A DNA stretch of 64,000 nucleotides from Alteriqipengyuania bathyomarina_B. GTDB taxonomy: Bacteria > Pseudomonadota > Alphaproteobacteria > Sphingomonadales > Sphingomonadaceae. Below are positions 52,619-60,470 of this stretch, one piece after another. Positions within the stretch are counted from its first letter, which is position 1, and every line of letters begins with the position of its first letter. The notes beneath the pieces are model-generated. The model was not told the DNA's origin and ran no database searches. It was given only the letters and a program-made list of their open reading frames with translations. The stretch lies in NCBI RefSeq assembly GCF_038594605.1, contig NZ_JBCFZM010000001.1, forward strand, positions 124,001 to 188,000, in the 5' to 3' direction. A program made the translations under genes and the position numbers.

Positions 52619-52684
52619 TCCCGGCGCAGTGCATTGCGGCCCGGGGGCAGGGACCGTCCGGTATCTGCCGAGATGCCCGACGGA

Positions 52685-53239
52685 TCAGTCCTTCTTCAGC
52701 CCGGCCAGTGCCTCGGCCAGCGGGCCCGAGGGCGCATCGTCGGTCTTGATCCCGGCTTGCTCGCGCACGGCATCGGCGTTCGGCCCTTCGGCATAAGGAT
52801 CGATGCCCAGCGCCAGCGTCTGGGCGATCGCTTCGCCCAGATCGAAGGTGTCGCCGGCATATTCGATTTCGTCGAGATCGCCTTCGTCCAGCTCTATCTC
52901 GATCTCGTCGCCTTCCTGAAGCGAGGGGTGGATCGAGCCTTCGGGGACGAAGCGCAAGGCAATTTGCTCTTCGATATGGACGGGGAACTCTTCGCCCGAG
53001 ACCGCGCAGGGTTGCAGGATATCGGCGGTCAGGGTGCCTTGTACTGCCACCCGCTCCCCCTGCCGATCGAGCGTCACGCCAGCCACCAGCCGACTGATCG
53101 CGACGATCGCAAAGCGCCGCGCAAGCGCCGCGCGCTCCGCCTCGTTCGCTTCGATCTCGTATGGACGGCCCGTGATCTGGCGCAGGGAAACCGGGCGCGC
53201 CAGTTCGGAGGGAGGGGGGCTGGATGCGTCGCCGGTCAT
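52685..53239 (-). CDS. YceD-family (DUF177) protein
   Basis: A 184-residue acidic protein. The YceD signature runs LQPCAVSGEEFPVHIEEQIA, followed by an acidic stretch (GDEIEIELDEGDLDEIEYAG) and FDLGEAIAQTLALGIDPYA. The expected Cys pair is reduced to one Cys in this piece (CAVSGEEF). YceD-type proteins affect 23S rRNA/ribosome assembly. rpmF, the neighbour in many bacteria, is not here. It overlaps the bc1-chaperone gene by 4 bases. Confidence 0.85.
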   Translation of the reverse strand: MTGDASSPPPSELARPVSLRQITGRPYEIEANEAERAALARRFAIVAISRLVAGVTLDRQGERVAVQGTLTADILQPCAVSGEEFPVHIEEQIALRFVPEGSIHPSLQEGDEIEIELDEGDLDEIEYAGDTFDLGEAIAQTLALGIDPYAEGPNADAVREQAGIKTDDAPSGPLAEALAGLKKD

Positions 53240-53757
53240 TCGGCGATCTCCCCGCGCTCCAGCATGGCAAAGTCGGTGCGCGCCAGCCGCGCGTGCAGCG
53301 CGCGCAGCCCCTGCGCGATGCGCTCGGGCCCATGGTCTTCGTCGCTCAGGTGCATGTTGCGTTCGACCACGCCGGCAAGATCGGCATTGTCTTCGCGCGC
53401 CATGGCGTCACGCAGGCTGCCCGCGCGGCCGCCCAATGTTGCCATCATCCGGCCCATCATCTTGCCCACGGTGGGATCGCCGATCCCCGCTTCGCGCATC
53501 TGGCCTTCCATGTCTTCGACGAACAGTTCGGTCAGGCGTGCGGCCGCCGGTACGCCTTCGGGATCGTTCTCCAGTCGCAGCATGAACAGCGCGGTGAGCA
53601 TCGAGATCATGTCGAAGCGGCCATCCAGCGTATCCGCCGCACCGCGTTCCGCATACCAGTGCTCCTGCCGCGCTTCGGCGACCAGCCGGTGCCATAACGG
53701 GCGCCATGCCTCGCGCGGATCGGCTTGCGTACCCAGCAGGCGGGAAAAGAACGACAC
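53236..53757 (-). CDS. Ubiquinol-cytochrome c chaperone (CBP3 family)
   Basis: A 173-residue protein from GTG 53757 (MSFFSRLLG is the usual start). Typical segments are LVAEARQEHWYAERGAADTL, TLDGRFDMISMLTALFMLRL and MEGQMREAGIGDPTVGKMMG. The family helps cytochrome b assembly in complex III, known from yeast Cbp3 and found across alphaproteobacteria. Its TGA overlaps the YceD ATG, so the two are coupled. The bamE gene is divergent. Confidence 0.88.
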   Translation of the reverse strand: MSFFSRLLGTQADPREAWRPLWHRLVAEARQEHWYAERGAADTLDGRFDMISMLTALFMLRLENDPEGVPAAARLTELFVEDMEGQMREAGIGDPTVGKMMGRMMATLGGRAGSLRDAMAREDNADLAGVVERNMHLSDEDHGPERIAQGLRALHARLARTDFAMLERGEIAE

Positions 53758-53950
53758 GTGGGCAAATCCTCATTCAGCAGCAATTCAAGCGAACTCGCCA
53801 CAGCTGCGCAACGCACCTTCGTATGGGGGCACCTGTAACGGGTGCCATTGCGCGGGGACGGGCGAGGCCGTAAGGCTCGCCCCACGATATAGCGCACGCG
53901 CCTGTTCACAAAAGGGCGCGCGCCGAATTTGCGAAGAGGGTTTCGAATTT

Positions 53951-54424
53951 ATGCGGATCGTGAAGCTTGTTGCACCGGCGGTATTGCTGGGGCTGGCAGT
54001 ATCGGCGGGCGGATGCACGACGATCAACGAAACGCGCGGCTATTACGGCGACGAACGGCTCAAGGGGCTGGTTCAGCCCGGCATCGACAATCAGCAGTCG
54101 GTGCAGGCAACGCTCGGTCGGCCGACCTTTACCAGCCAGTTCGGCCCGGAAACCTGGTATTACGTGTCCAGCACGACGGGACGCAAACCGTTCGTCCGCC
54201 CGAAGATCAAGGCCCACGACGTGCTTGCGGTGCGTTTCGATACGACGGGCAATGTCGTGGCGGCGGACCGCTCGGGTCTCGATCAGGTCGTCTATCTGAG
54301 CCCCGACGGCGACGAGACCCCGACGCTTGGGCGCGAGCGTGGCTTCCTCGAAGATCTGTTCGGCAATATCGGCACGGTCGGCGCACCGGGTGCCGCTCCT
54401 CCGGGTGGTGCCGGGGGGCGCTGA
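53951..54424 (+). CDS. bamE: BamE (SmpA/OmlA) outer-membrane assembly lipoprotein
   Basis: A 157-residue lipoprotein (lipobox VSAGGC, Cys22) from ATG 53951, with AGAGGG upstream. The BamE fold shows LVQPGIDNQQSVQATLGRPT, TWYYVSSTTGRKPFVRPKIK and VLAVRFDTTGNVV. It belongs to the complex that folds outer-membrane proteins. A longer frame upstream is a shadow of the opposing genes. The C-terminus ends in Gly/Ala/Pro. hslV starts 58 bases downstream. Confidence 0.9.
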   Translation: MRIVKLVAPAVLLGLAVSAGGCTTINETRGYYGDERLKGLVQPGIDNQQSVQATLGRPTFTSQFGPETWYYVSSTTGRKPFVRPKIKAHDVLAVRFDTTGNVVAADRSGLDQVVYLSPDGDETPTLGRERGFLEDLFGNIGTVGAPGAAPPGGAGGR

Positions 54425-54481
54425 TCGCCCGAAAGGCGCACTGCGCTTGATAGGCGGCATGCCGCGCCCATATTGGCGCGC

Positions 54482-55042
54482 ATGACAAACGACGCATCGG
54501 CCCACGGCCTGCAACAATGGCACGGCACCACCATCATCGGCGTAAAGCGCGGAGACACGACCGTGCTTGCGGGCGATGGCCAGGTTTCCATGGGCAACAC
54601 GGTGATGAAGCCCAATGCCCGCAAGGTCCGCCGGATCGGCGATAAGGGCCATGTCATCGCAGGCTTCGCGGGTGCCACCGCCGATGCCTTTACCCTGTTC
54701 GACCGTCTGGAAAAGAAGCTGGAACAGTACTCGGGCCAGCTGATGCGCGCGGCCGTCGAACTCGCCAAAGACTGGCGGACCGACAAGTATCTGCGCAATC
54801 TCGAAGCGCTGATGATCGTGGCCGACAAGGACACGCTGCTGGTGCTGACCGGCAATGGCGACGTGCTGGAGCCCGAAGGCGGGATCGCTGCGATCGGTTC
54901 CGGCGGCAATTACGCGTTGGCCGCCGCCCGCGCGCTGTCGGACTACGAGAGCGACCCGGAAAAGATCGCTCGCCGCGCGATGCAGGTCGCGGCTGAGGTC
55001 TGCGTTTTCACCAACGACCAGGTGACGCTGGAAACGGTTTAG
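54482..55042 (+). CDS. hslV: HslV protease subunit of the HslUV complex
   Basis: A 186-residue threonine protease. The catalytic Thr is in HGTTIIGVKRGD, preceded by a 15-residue propeptide-like extension (NDASAHGLQQWHG). Other motifs: VLAGDGQVSMGNTVMKPNAR, GFAGATADAFTLFDRLEKKL, GGIAAIGSGGNYALAAARAL. HslV forms a dodecamer docked to HslU. In most bacteria hslU follows directly; here it is 1.5 kb away. ATG 54482 is used rather than TTG upstream. Confidence 0.95.
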   Translation: MTNDASAHGLQQWHGTTIIGVKRGDTTVLAGDGQVSMGNTVMKPNARKVRRIGDKGHVIAGFAGATADAFTLFDRLEKKLEQYSGQLMRAAVELAKDWRTDKYLRNLEALMIVADKDTLLVLTGNGDVLEPEGGIAAIGSGGNYALAAARALSDYESDPEKIARRAMQVAAEVCVFTNDQVTLETV

Positions 55043-55064
55043 GTGCGACCGAGAGACGCCTGAG

Positions 55065-55235
55065 CTAAGCGCTCAGCAGTGCTATCGCTATAACAACAAC
55101 GATTCCCACTATTAGAACATAGCCAACGGTTCGGCCCATCTGTTCGCTTGAGGACAGAATGCCCCCTCCGCAGTGTTTGCATTTTGTCGCTTTGGGATGC
55201 ACGTTCTCAAAACAGTGCGGGCAGGTGGCTGGCAT
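55065..55235 (-). CDS. Small zinc-ribbon membrane protein
   Basis: A 56-residue protein. The start is ATG 55235, five bases after a GAGG site. A zinc ribbon (CPHCFENVHPKATKCKHCGG, residues 5-24) is followed by one membrane helix (TVGYVLIVGIVVVIAIALLS). It stands opposite to hslV and hslU, in a locally less GC-rich patch between them. Zinc-ribbon-TM proteins of this kind are widespread and mostly uncharacterised. Confidence 0.72.
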   Translation of the reverse strand: MPATCPHCFENVHPKATKCKHCGGGILSSSEQMGRTVGYVLIVGIVVVIAIALLSA

Positions 55236-55380
55236 GTGCGCCTCGATCAAACACTAAGGGGTTCACTTGCCTTTAGACGAAATCCGGTTTGGGGCCAATC
55301 CTGAGGAAAACTCAATACGTCAGCATTAAGATGACGTCTGGCTTACTGGCTGTCGTGTCTATAACCAAATCGCTTGAGTA

Positions 55381-56535
55381 ATGAGAATTTCGGACGTGCA
55401 GGGCCAAGAAAGGTTAATAGACCGCCGCCGCCTGATCGCGGGCGCGGGTGCCACAGGTCTCGCTTTGGGGCTTGGGGCCTGCACCCCGCGCGCGCCGCTT
55501 TCCACCAGTAGATCCCTGGCAAATCTCTGCCTGCCGCGCGTGAACGTCAGCCCGGATCGGGTGATCCGCACGGTCGCGGGGCTGCGGCCCTACCGCGAAA
55601 CCGGTTTCGTCGTTCGCGAACAGCGCATGGGTGCTACGCGGGTGATCCATAATTACGGCCATGGCGGCGGAGGTATTACGCTCAGTTGGGGCAGCTCGCG
55701 CCTTGCGGTCGATCTCGCTCTGTCAGGGGGCCTGCCCGGCCATTCTGGCCCCGTCGCGGTCATCGGCGCAGGCGCGCTCGGCCTCACGACCGCCAAGCTG
55801 CTGCAGGAAGCGGGCCTTGCCGTGCGCATCTATGCCGAAAGCCTGCCGCCCCACACGACCTCCAACGTCGCGGGCGGGCAGATCAACCCTACCAGCGTGT
55901 TCAGACGCTCCGCGGTGGGCGGCGGGTTCATGCGCCAGTTCGAAGCGGCGATGGACTACAGCTTCCGCCGTTTCCAGATCTCGGTCGGGGACGACACGGG
56001 CGTGCACTGGCATACCACGTATGACGCCTACCGGGAGCGCCCGCTGAGCGATCTGGAACGCCGGATCATGCCCGATGCCCGGATCTTGCGCGAAGGCGAG
56101 CATCCCTTTCCGGTGCCCGTGGTGCGCGAATGGCGCACGATGTACGTCGAAACCGGGCGCTGGCTCGCACATCTCCTGCGCGATGTGCGGATCGGCGGAG
56201 CCCAAGTGGAGCGCCGCAAACTGGCTTCGCCCGCCGAGGTCGCGGCGCTGCCCGAACGGCTCGTCTTCAATTGCACCGGGCTGGGCGCGCGCGAGCTGTT
56301 TGGCGACGATGGCATGGTGCCCGTTCGCGGGCAGCTCGCCATCCTTCTCCCGCAGCCCGAAGTCCGCCATGCCTATACCGGGCCGGTCGGCTACATGTTT
56401 CCGCGGGCCGACGGAATTGTGCTGGGCGGCACGTACGAGCGAGGCGAGTGGGATGCGACGCCTCAGCCCGAGACCATTGCGGGCATCGTCGCAGCGCACG
56501 CGCGGTTCAACGCCGGGCTGGCCTGCGTCGCCTGA
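55381..56535 (+). CDS. D-amino-acid-oxidase-family flavoprotein with circularly permuted domain order and export signal
   Basis: A 384-residue protein. Residues 1-35 look like a Tat/lipoprotein signal (DRRRLIAGAGATGLALGLGA, Cys34). Residues 61-113 match the usual C-terminal part of D-amino acid oxidases: AGLRPYRETGFVVRE (Arg72 is the candidate carboxylate-binding Arg), then RVIHNYGHGGGGITLSWGSS. A short linker leads to the usual N-terminal Rossmann motif VAVIGAGALGLTTAKLL (residues 125-141), TSNVAGGQINP, WHTTYDAY, FNCTGLGAREL, VPVRGQ and VLGGTYERGEW. It stops after the helix VAAHARFNAGL that normally precedes the GLRP segment. So the classical order is rotated. Expected: FAD enzyme oxidising D-amino acids or a related amine. 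It lies between hslV and hslU. Confidence 0.85.
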   Translation: MRISDVQGQERLIDRRRLIAGAGATGLALGLGACTPRAPLSTSRSLANLCLPRVNVSPDRVIRTVAGLRPYRETGFVVREQRMGATRVIHNYGHGGGGITLSWGSSRLAVDLALSGGLPGHSGPVAVIGAGALGLTTAKLLQEAGLAVRIYAESLPPHTTSNVAGGQINPTSVFRRSAVGGGFMRQFEAAMDYSFRRFQISVGDDTGVHWHTTYDAYRERPLSDLERRIMPDARILREGEHPFPVPVVREWRTMYVETGRWLAHLLRDVRIGGAQVERRKLASPAEVAALPERLVFNCTGLGARELFGDDGMVPVRGQLAILLPQPEVRHAYTGPVGYMFPRADGIVLGGTYERGEWDATPQPETIAGIVAAHARFNAGLACVA

Positions 56536-56576
56536 AGCCTTGCGCGGCGGCGCACCGCCCCCCAAATGCCGCGCTG

Positions 56577-57890
56577 ATGACAAGCTCTACCCCCCAATCG
56601 CTCACCCCCAAAGCCATCGTCGGCGCTCTCGACGAACACATCATCGGCCAGAAGGATGCGAAGCGCGCGGTTGCCGTCGCGCTGCGCAACCGCTGGCGCC
56701 GCCAGCGCCTCGGCCCCGATCTGCGCGACGAGGTGACGCCCAAGAACATCCTGATGATCGGGCCGACCGGGTGCGGTAAGACCGAGATCAGCCGCCGCCT
56801 GGCGCGCCTTGCCGAAGCACCCTTCGTAAAGGTGGAGGCGACCAAGTTCACCGAGGTCGGCTATGTCGGCCGCGATGTCGAACAGATTGCCCGCGATCTT
56901 GTCGAAGAGGCGATCCGGCTGGAGAAGGATCGCCGCCGCGATGCCGGGCGCGAGTCCGCGAGCGAGGCGGCGATGGAGCGGCTGCTCGATGCGCTCGTGG
57001 GCGACAATGCCTCCGAAGCCACGCGGCAGAGCTTCCGCGAACGCATCGTCCAGAATGCGATGAACGATGTCGAGGTCGAGATCGAGCTGCAGGACCAGCC
57101 GTCGCAGATGATGGACATGCCCGGAATGGGCGGCAATGTCGGCATGATTGACCTGTCCGACATGTTCGGGAAAGCGATGGGCAAGAAGCCCACCAGCCGC
57201 CGCAAGCTGCGCGTGCCCGATGCATGGGATCGGCTGGTCGACGAAGAAGCCGAAAAGCGCATGGACCAGGACGATGTCGCCCGGGTCGCGCTTCAGAATG
57301 CAGAAACCAACGGGATCGTCTTCCTCGACGAGATCGACAAGATCGCGGTCCCGGATCAGCGCGGAGGCACCGTCAGCCGCGAAGGCGTGCAGCGCGATCT
57401 GCTGCCGCTGATCGAAGGCACCACCGTGGCGACCAAACACGGTCCGATGAAGACCGACCACGTGCTGTTTATCGCGTCCGGCGCGTTCCATCTCTCCAAG
57501 CCCAGCGACATGCTGCCGGAACTGCAGGGCCGCCTGCCGATCCGGGTCGAGCTGCGTGCGTTGACCGAAGAGGATTTCGTGAGGATTCTCAGCGAAACCC
57601 GCGCCAACCTCGTCCAGCAATACACCGCGCTGATTGGCACCGAGAAGGTCACTCTGGATATTACCGAAGAGGCGGTGCGCGAAGTCGCCAAGATCGCGGC
57701 GCAGGTGAACGAAGCGGTCGAGAACATCGGTGCCCGCCGCCTGCAGACCGTGATGGAGCGCTTACTCGAAGACATCAGCTTCGAAGCCGAAGAGCACGAG
57801 GGCGAAACCGTCACCATCGACGCGGCCTACGTGCGCGAACGGCTGGACGATCTCGCCCGGGATACCGATTTGAGCAAGTATATTCTGTAG
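56577..57890 (+). CDS. hslU: HslU ATPase subunit of the HslUV complex
   Basis: A 437-residue AAA+ unfoldase, ATG 56577. N-terminal LTPKAIVGALDEHIIGQKDA; Walker A GPTGCGKT (62-69); EVGYVGRDVEQIARDLVEEA pore region; Walker B GIVFLDEIDKIAVPD; SREGVQRDLLPLIEG; ELQGRLPIRVEL; C-terminal tail LSKYIL, the motif inserted into HslV. It unfolds substrates and feeds HslV. It is preceded by the permuted oxidase gene (41-base gap) instead of hslV. Confidence 0.97.
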   Translation: MTSSTPQSLTPKAIVGALDEHIIGQKDAKRAVAVALRNRWRRQRLGPDLRDEVTPKNILMIGPTGCGKTEISRRLARLAEAPFVKVEATKFTEVGYVGRDVEQIARDLVEEAIRLEKDRRRDAGRESASEAAMERLLDALVGDNASEATRQSFRERIVQNAMNDVEVEIELQDQPSQMMDMPGMGGNVGMIDLSDMFGKAMGKKPTSRRKLRVPDAWDRLVDEEAEKRMDQDDVARVALQNAETNGIVFLDEIDKIAVPDQRGGTVSREGVQRDLLPLIEGTTVATKHGPMKTDHVLFIASGAFHLSKPSDMLPELQGRLPIRVELRALTEEDFVRILSETRANLVQQYTALIGTEKVTLDITEEAVREVAKIAAQVNEAVENIGARRLQTVMERLLEDISFEAEEHEGETVTIDAAYVRERLDDLARDTDLSKYIL

Positions 57891-58001
57891 GTCTTTCCGC
57901 CACTTGCATCGACAGGATGCTTGCGGTCGCCAGGCGCTCCGGGGCATTTCGCGGCGTAAGCTCACCACGTTTTCTTAAGCTTGGTCGTGCATGCACGGCG
58001 G

Positions 58002-59198
58002 ATGAGATCGATTCACACGACACATAATGTCTGCGCGGCGGACCGTGTCGGAGTGGGGCGGCTGTTCCGGAGCGGCCCGTCGCTCGATTCCGACATTCAA
58101 AGCCGCCTGTATGGTCAGTTGCTCAGCTCGCTGGCGGCCGCGCTGATGGGCTCGCTGTGTGCGCTGTGCGTTCTGGCCGTGGCGATCTATCGATCCTCGG
58201 CGCCGATATTCGTCGTCTTTGTCGTGCTGGAAGTGGCGGTCGCTCTCGGGCGGATCGCCGCCTGGCGCTGGAACCAGAGGCGCGAAGCCGCTGGCTTGCC
58301 TATCGACGTCAGCTGGTCTTCCCTGCCATCGCTCTTGTGGTGTACGCTTCAAGGGAGCGTGGCGTTCGTCATCATGAGCGGCGGCGATCCGGTGCTCCAG
58401 GTGCTCTCGGCCACACTCGTCATGGCCGCGCTGGGGCAGATCTGCGCCCGCAATTATCCCGCGCCCTCGTTCGCGATGCTGCTTCTGCTGATGATGGACC
58501 TTCCATTCGTGGTCGGGGCCGTACTGGCCGAAGAGCCTCTGCTTTCGGTCATCGTGATCCTGACGCCGCCCTTCATCTTCGGTGCGCGGCAGATCATCAC
58601 GACCTTCCACGAAACGCTTGTGGCGAGCCTGGTCGCGGCAAAGCAGAACCTTCATCTCGCCTTCCACGACAGCCTGACGGGTATCCTCAACAGGCAGGGA
58701 ATGGACGCCCACCTCAGCAGGCTCACCAGCAAGCCCGATCAGCCGATGGCGATCATCTCGCTCGACCTGGACGAGTTCAAGGCCATCAACGACGAGTATG
58801 GCCACGGTGCGGGCGACACGGTTCTGGTCGAAGTGGCCCGGCGGATAGACGCAGTGGCCGGGGAGCGTGGCAAGGTGGCCCGCATGGGCGGTGACGAATT
58901 CATGGTTCTGCTGCGCGATTGCGGGATCGACGAGGTTCGCGAACTGGGCGAGAAACTGGTCGAGGCGGTTTGCGGGGGAAGCATACGCATCGCGAATGGC
59001 GTTGCGGTCAGCGTCGGCGCAAGTGCGGGCTTCGCGTGTATACCGCAGGATGCGCTGACGACGCATGAACTGCGCATTCGCGCCGATCTGGCGCTGTACG
59101 ACGCGAAGGACGCGGGCAAGCAGACCTGCCAGCGCTTCCGTCAACCGGAGCAGGACATCGACACGATCAGCGATATGCTCAAGGAAGCCTTTGGCTGA
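58002..59198 (+). CDS. Membrane GGDEF diguanylate cyclase
   Basis: A 398-residue protein; ATG 58002 is chosen, TTG 57981 being a possible longer start. Six or so hydrophobic segments (LLSSLAAALMGSLCALCVLA to LLSVIVILTPPFIFG) form a membrane sensor. The GGDEF domain starts AFHDSLTGILNRQGMDAHLS and carries RMGGDEFMVLL with an intact active site. There is no RxxD inhibitory site at the usual place. It should make c-di-GMP. This is the intact counterpart of the broken cyclase at 9321. Confidence 0.88.
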   Translation: MRSIHTTHNVCAADRVGVGRLFRSGPSLDSDIQSRLYGQLLSSLAAALMGSLCALCVLAVAIYRSSAPIFVVFVVLEVAVALGRIAAWRWNQRREAAGLPIDVSWSSLPSLLWCTLQGSVAFVIMSGGDPVLQVLSATLVMAALGQICARNYPAPSFAMLLLLMMDLPFVVGAVLAEEPLLSVIVILTPPFIFGARQIITTFHETLVASLVAAKQNLHLAFHDSLTGILNRQGMDAHLSRLTSKPDQPMAIISLDLDEFKAINDEYGHGAGDTVLVEVARRIDAVAGERGKVARMGGDEFMVLLRDCGIDEVRELGEKLVEAVCGGSIRIANGVAVSVGASAGFACIPQDALTTHELRIRADLALYDAKDAGKQTCQRFRQPEQDIDTISDMLKEAFG

Positions 59199-59261
59199 AC
59201 CGGCCGGGGCGTTTGGGCGCCCGTGCTTGACCTCGCGGCCTGCGCCTCCGAAGGCGCGCAC

Positions 59262-60464
59262 ATGACCGCACCCGCCCGCCTCACCCCAGCGCAGGAATAC
59301 TGGCTCGCCGTCGCGGCGGCGGTGGTGACGGCGAATGCCTATTACATCCACCCGATCATCGGCGACGTCGCGCGCCATTTCGGGGTGAGCGCGGCGCAGA
59401 TCGGGCTGGTGCCCGCACTCAACCAGTTGGCGCTGGCGCTCGGCATCCTGCTGTTGCTGCCGCTGGGGGATCGCTTTTCCAACCGCACGCTGACGATCCT
59501 GTTCACTATTGGCCAGTGCGGCGGGCTGATCGTGATGACTTTGGCGCAGGGCCTGACGTTGTTCACCGTCGGGTCGACGCTGCTCGGCTTCTTCACCATC
59601 GCGCCCTACCTCCTGCCTGCCTACGCATCGAAGCGCGTCGCGCCCGAGCGGCTGGGCCAGGTGACGGCGCTGCTGACCGCAGGGGTGATCTTCGGCATTC
59701 TCGTTGCGCGGGTCGGGGCAGGGGTGGTGGCCGAATATTACGGCTGGCGGACGGTCTACTGGATCGCCACCGGCCTGATGATCGTCATCACGCTCGCGCT
59801 GCCGTACATCATGGAGAAGGGCGTGCGCGACAAGGACGCGAGCCGCCTGCCCTATGGGAGGCTGATTGCCTCGCTGCTGGCACTCGCGCGCGACCGGCGC
59901 GAAATACTCCTCTCGGGCGCCATTCAGGGTATCGGGTTCGGCCAGTTCATCGCCTTGTGGCTGGGGCTGGCGCTCCACCTGACGGGGCCGGAAATGGGCT
60001 ATGGCACCGATGTGGTCGGCTACCTTGCCGGGTTCGCGGCGGTCAGTGTTTTCTCGACGCCCTACTGGGGGCGACTGGCGGACCGGATCGGGCCGCGCAA
60101 GGCCCGCGTAGGCTATGCCGTGGTGCAGACCCTCGGGATCGCGCTGCTGCTGCCCTTCGGCGACAACCTGTGGCTGCTGATGATCCCGATCCTGATCGGC
60201 AATATCGTCGGCCCCGCGATCGACGTGACCAGCCGGATGACCTTCCTCTCGCAAGAGCCCGCGCTGCGCACGCGGCTGACGACGATCTATATCGTGATGA
60301 TGTTCATCGGCGGCGCGGTCGGCAGTATCGCCGGCACCGCACTGTTCGAAGCCTTCGGCTGGGCGGGGACGGCGCTCGCCATTCTCGCCAGCTGCCTCAG
60401 CCTCACGATCCTCTCATTCGTCGGCTACCGGGTCTATGGCCACAGGGACCAGCCGATCGGTTGA
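59262..60464 (+). CDS. Major facilitator superfamily transporter
   Basis: A 400-residue protein with about 12 membrane segments from ATG 59262. The loop 2-3 motif reads LPLGDRFSNRTLTIL, and the second half has GRLADRIGPRKARVG. These are MFS signatures (YgaY/NepI-like exporters come closest by eye). The substrate is unknown. It shares its 3' end region with SulP (convergent, 6 bases apart). Confidence 0.9.
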   Translation: MTAPARLTPAQEYWLAVAAAVVTANAYYIHPIIGDVARHFGVSAAQIGLVPALNQLALALGILLLLPLGDRFSNRTLTILFTIGQCGGLIVMTLAQGLTLFTVGSTLLGFFTIAPYLLPAYASKRVAPERLGQVTALLTAGVIFGILVARVGAGVVAEYYGWRTVYWIATGLMIVITLALPYIMEKGVRDKDASRLPYGRLIASLLALARDRREILLSGAIQGIGFGQFIALWLGLALHLTGPEMGYGTDVVGYLAGFAAVSVFSTPYWGRLADRIGPRKARVGYAVVQTLGIALLLPFGDNLWLLMIPILIGNIVGPAIDVTSRMTFLSQEPALRTRLTTIYIVMMFIGGAVGSIAGTALFEAFGWAGTALAILASCLSLTILSFVGYRVYGHRDQPIG

Positions 60465-60470
60465 GCCCCT

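Noticed and set aside
52634..53950. A long plus-strand frame in front of bamE
   Set aside because: It is the complement of the YceD and bc1-chaperone genes; the lipoprotein signal of bamE starts at 53951.
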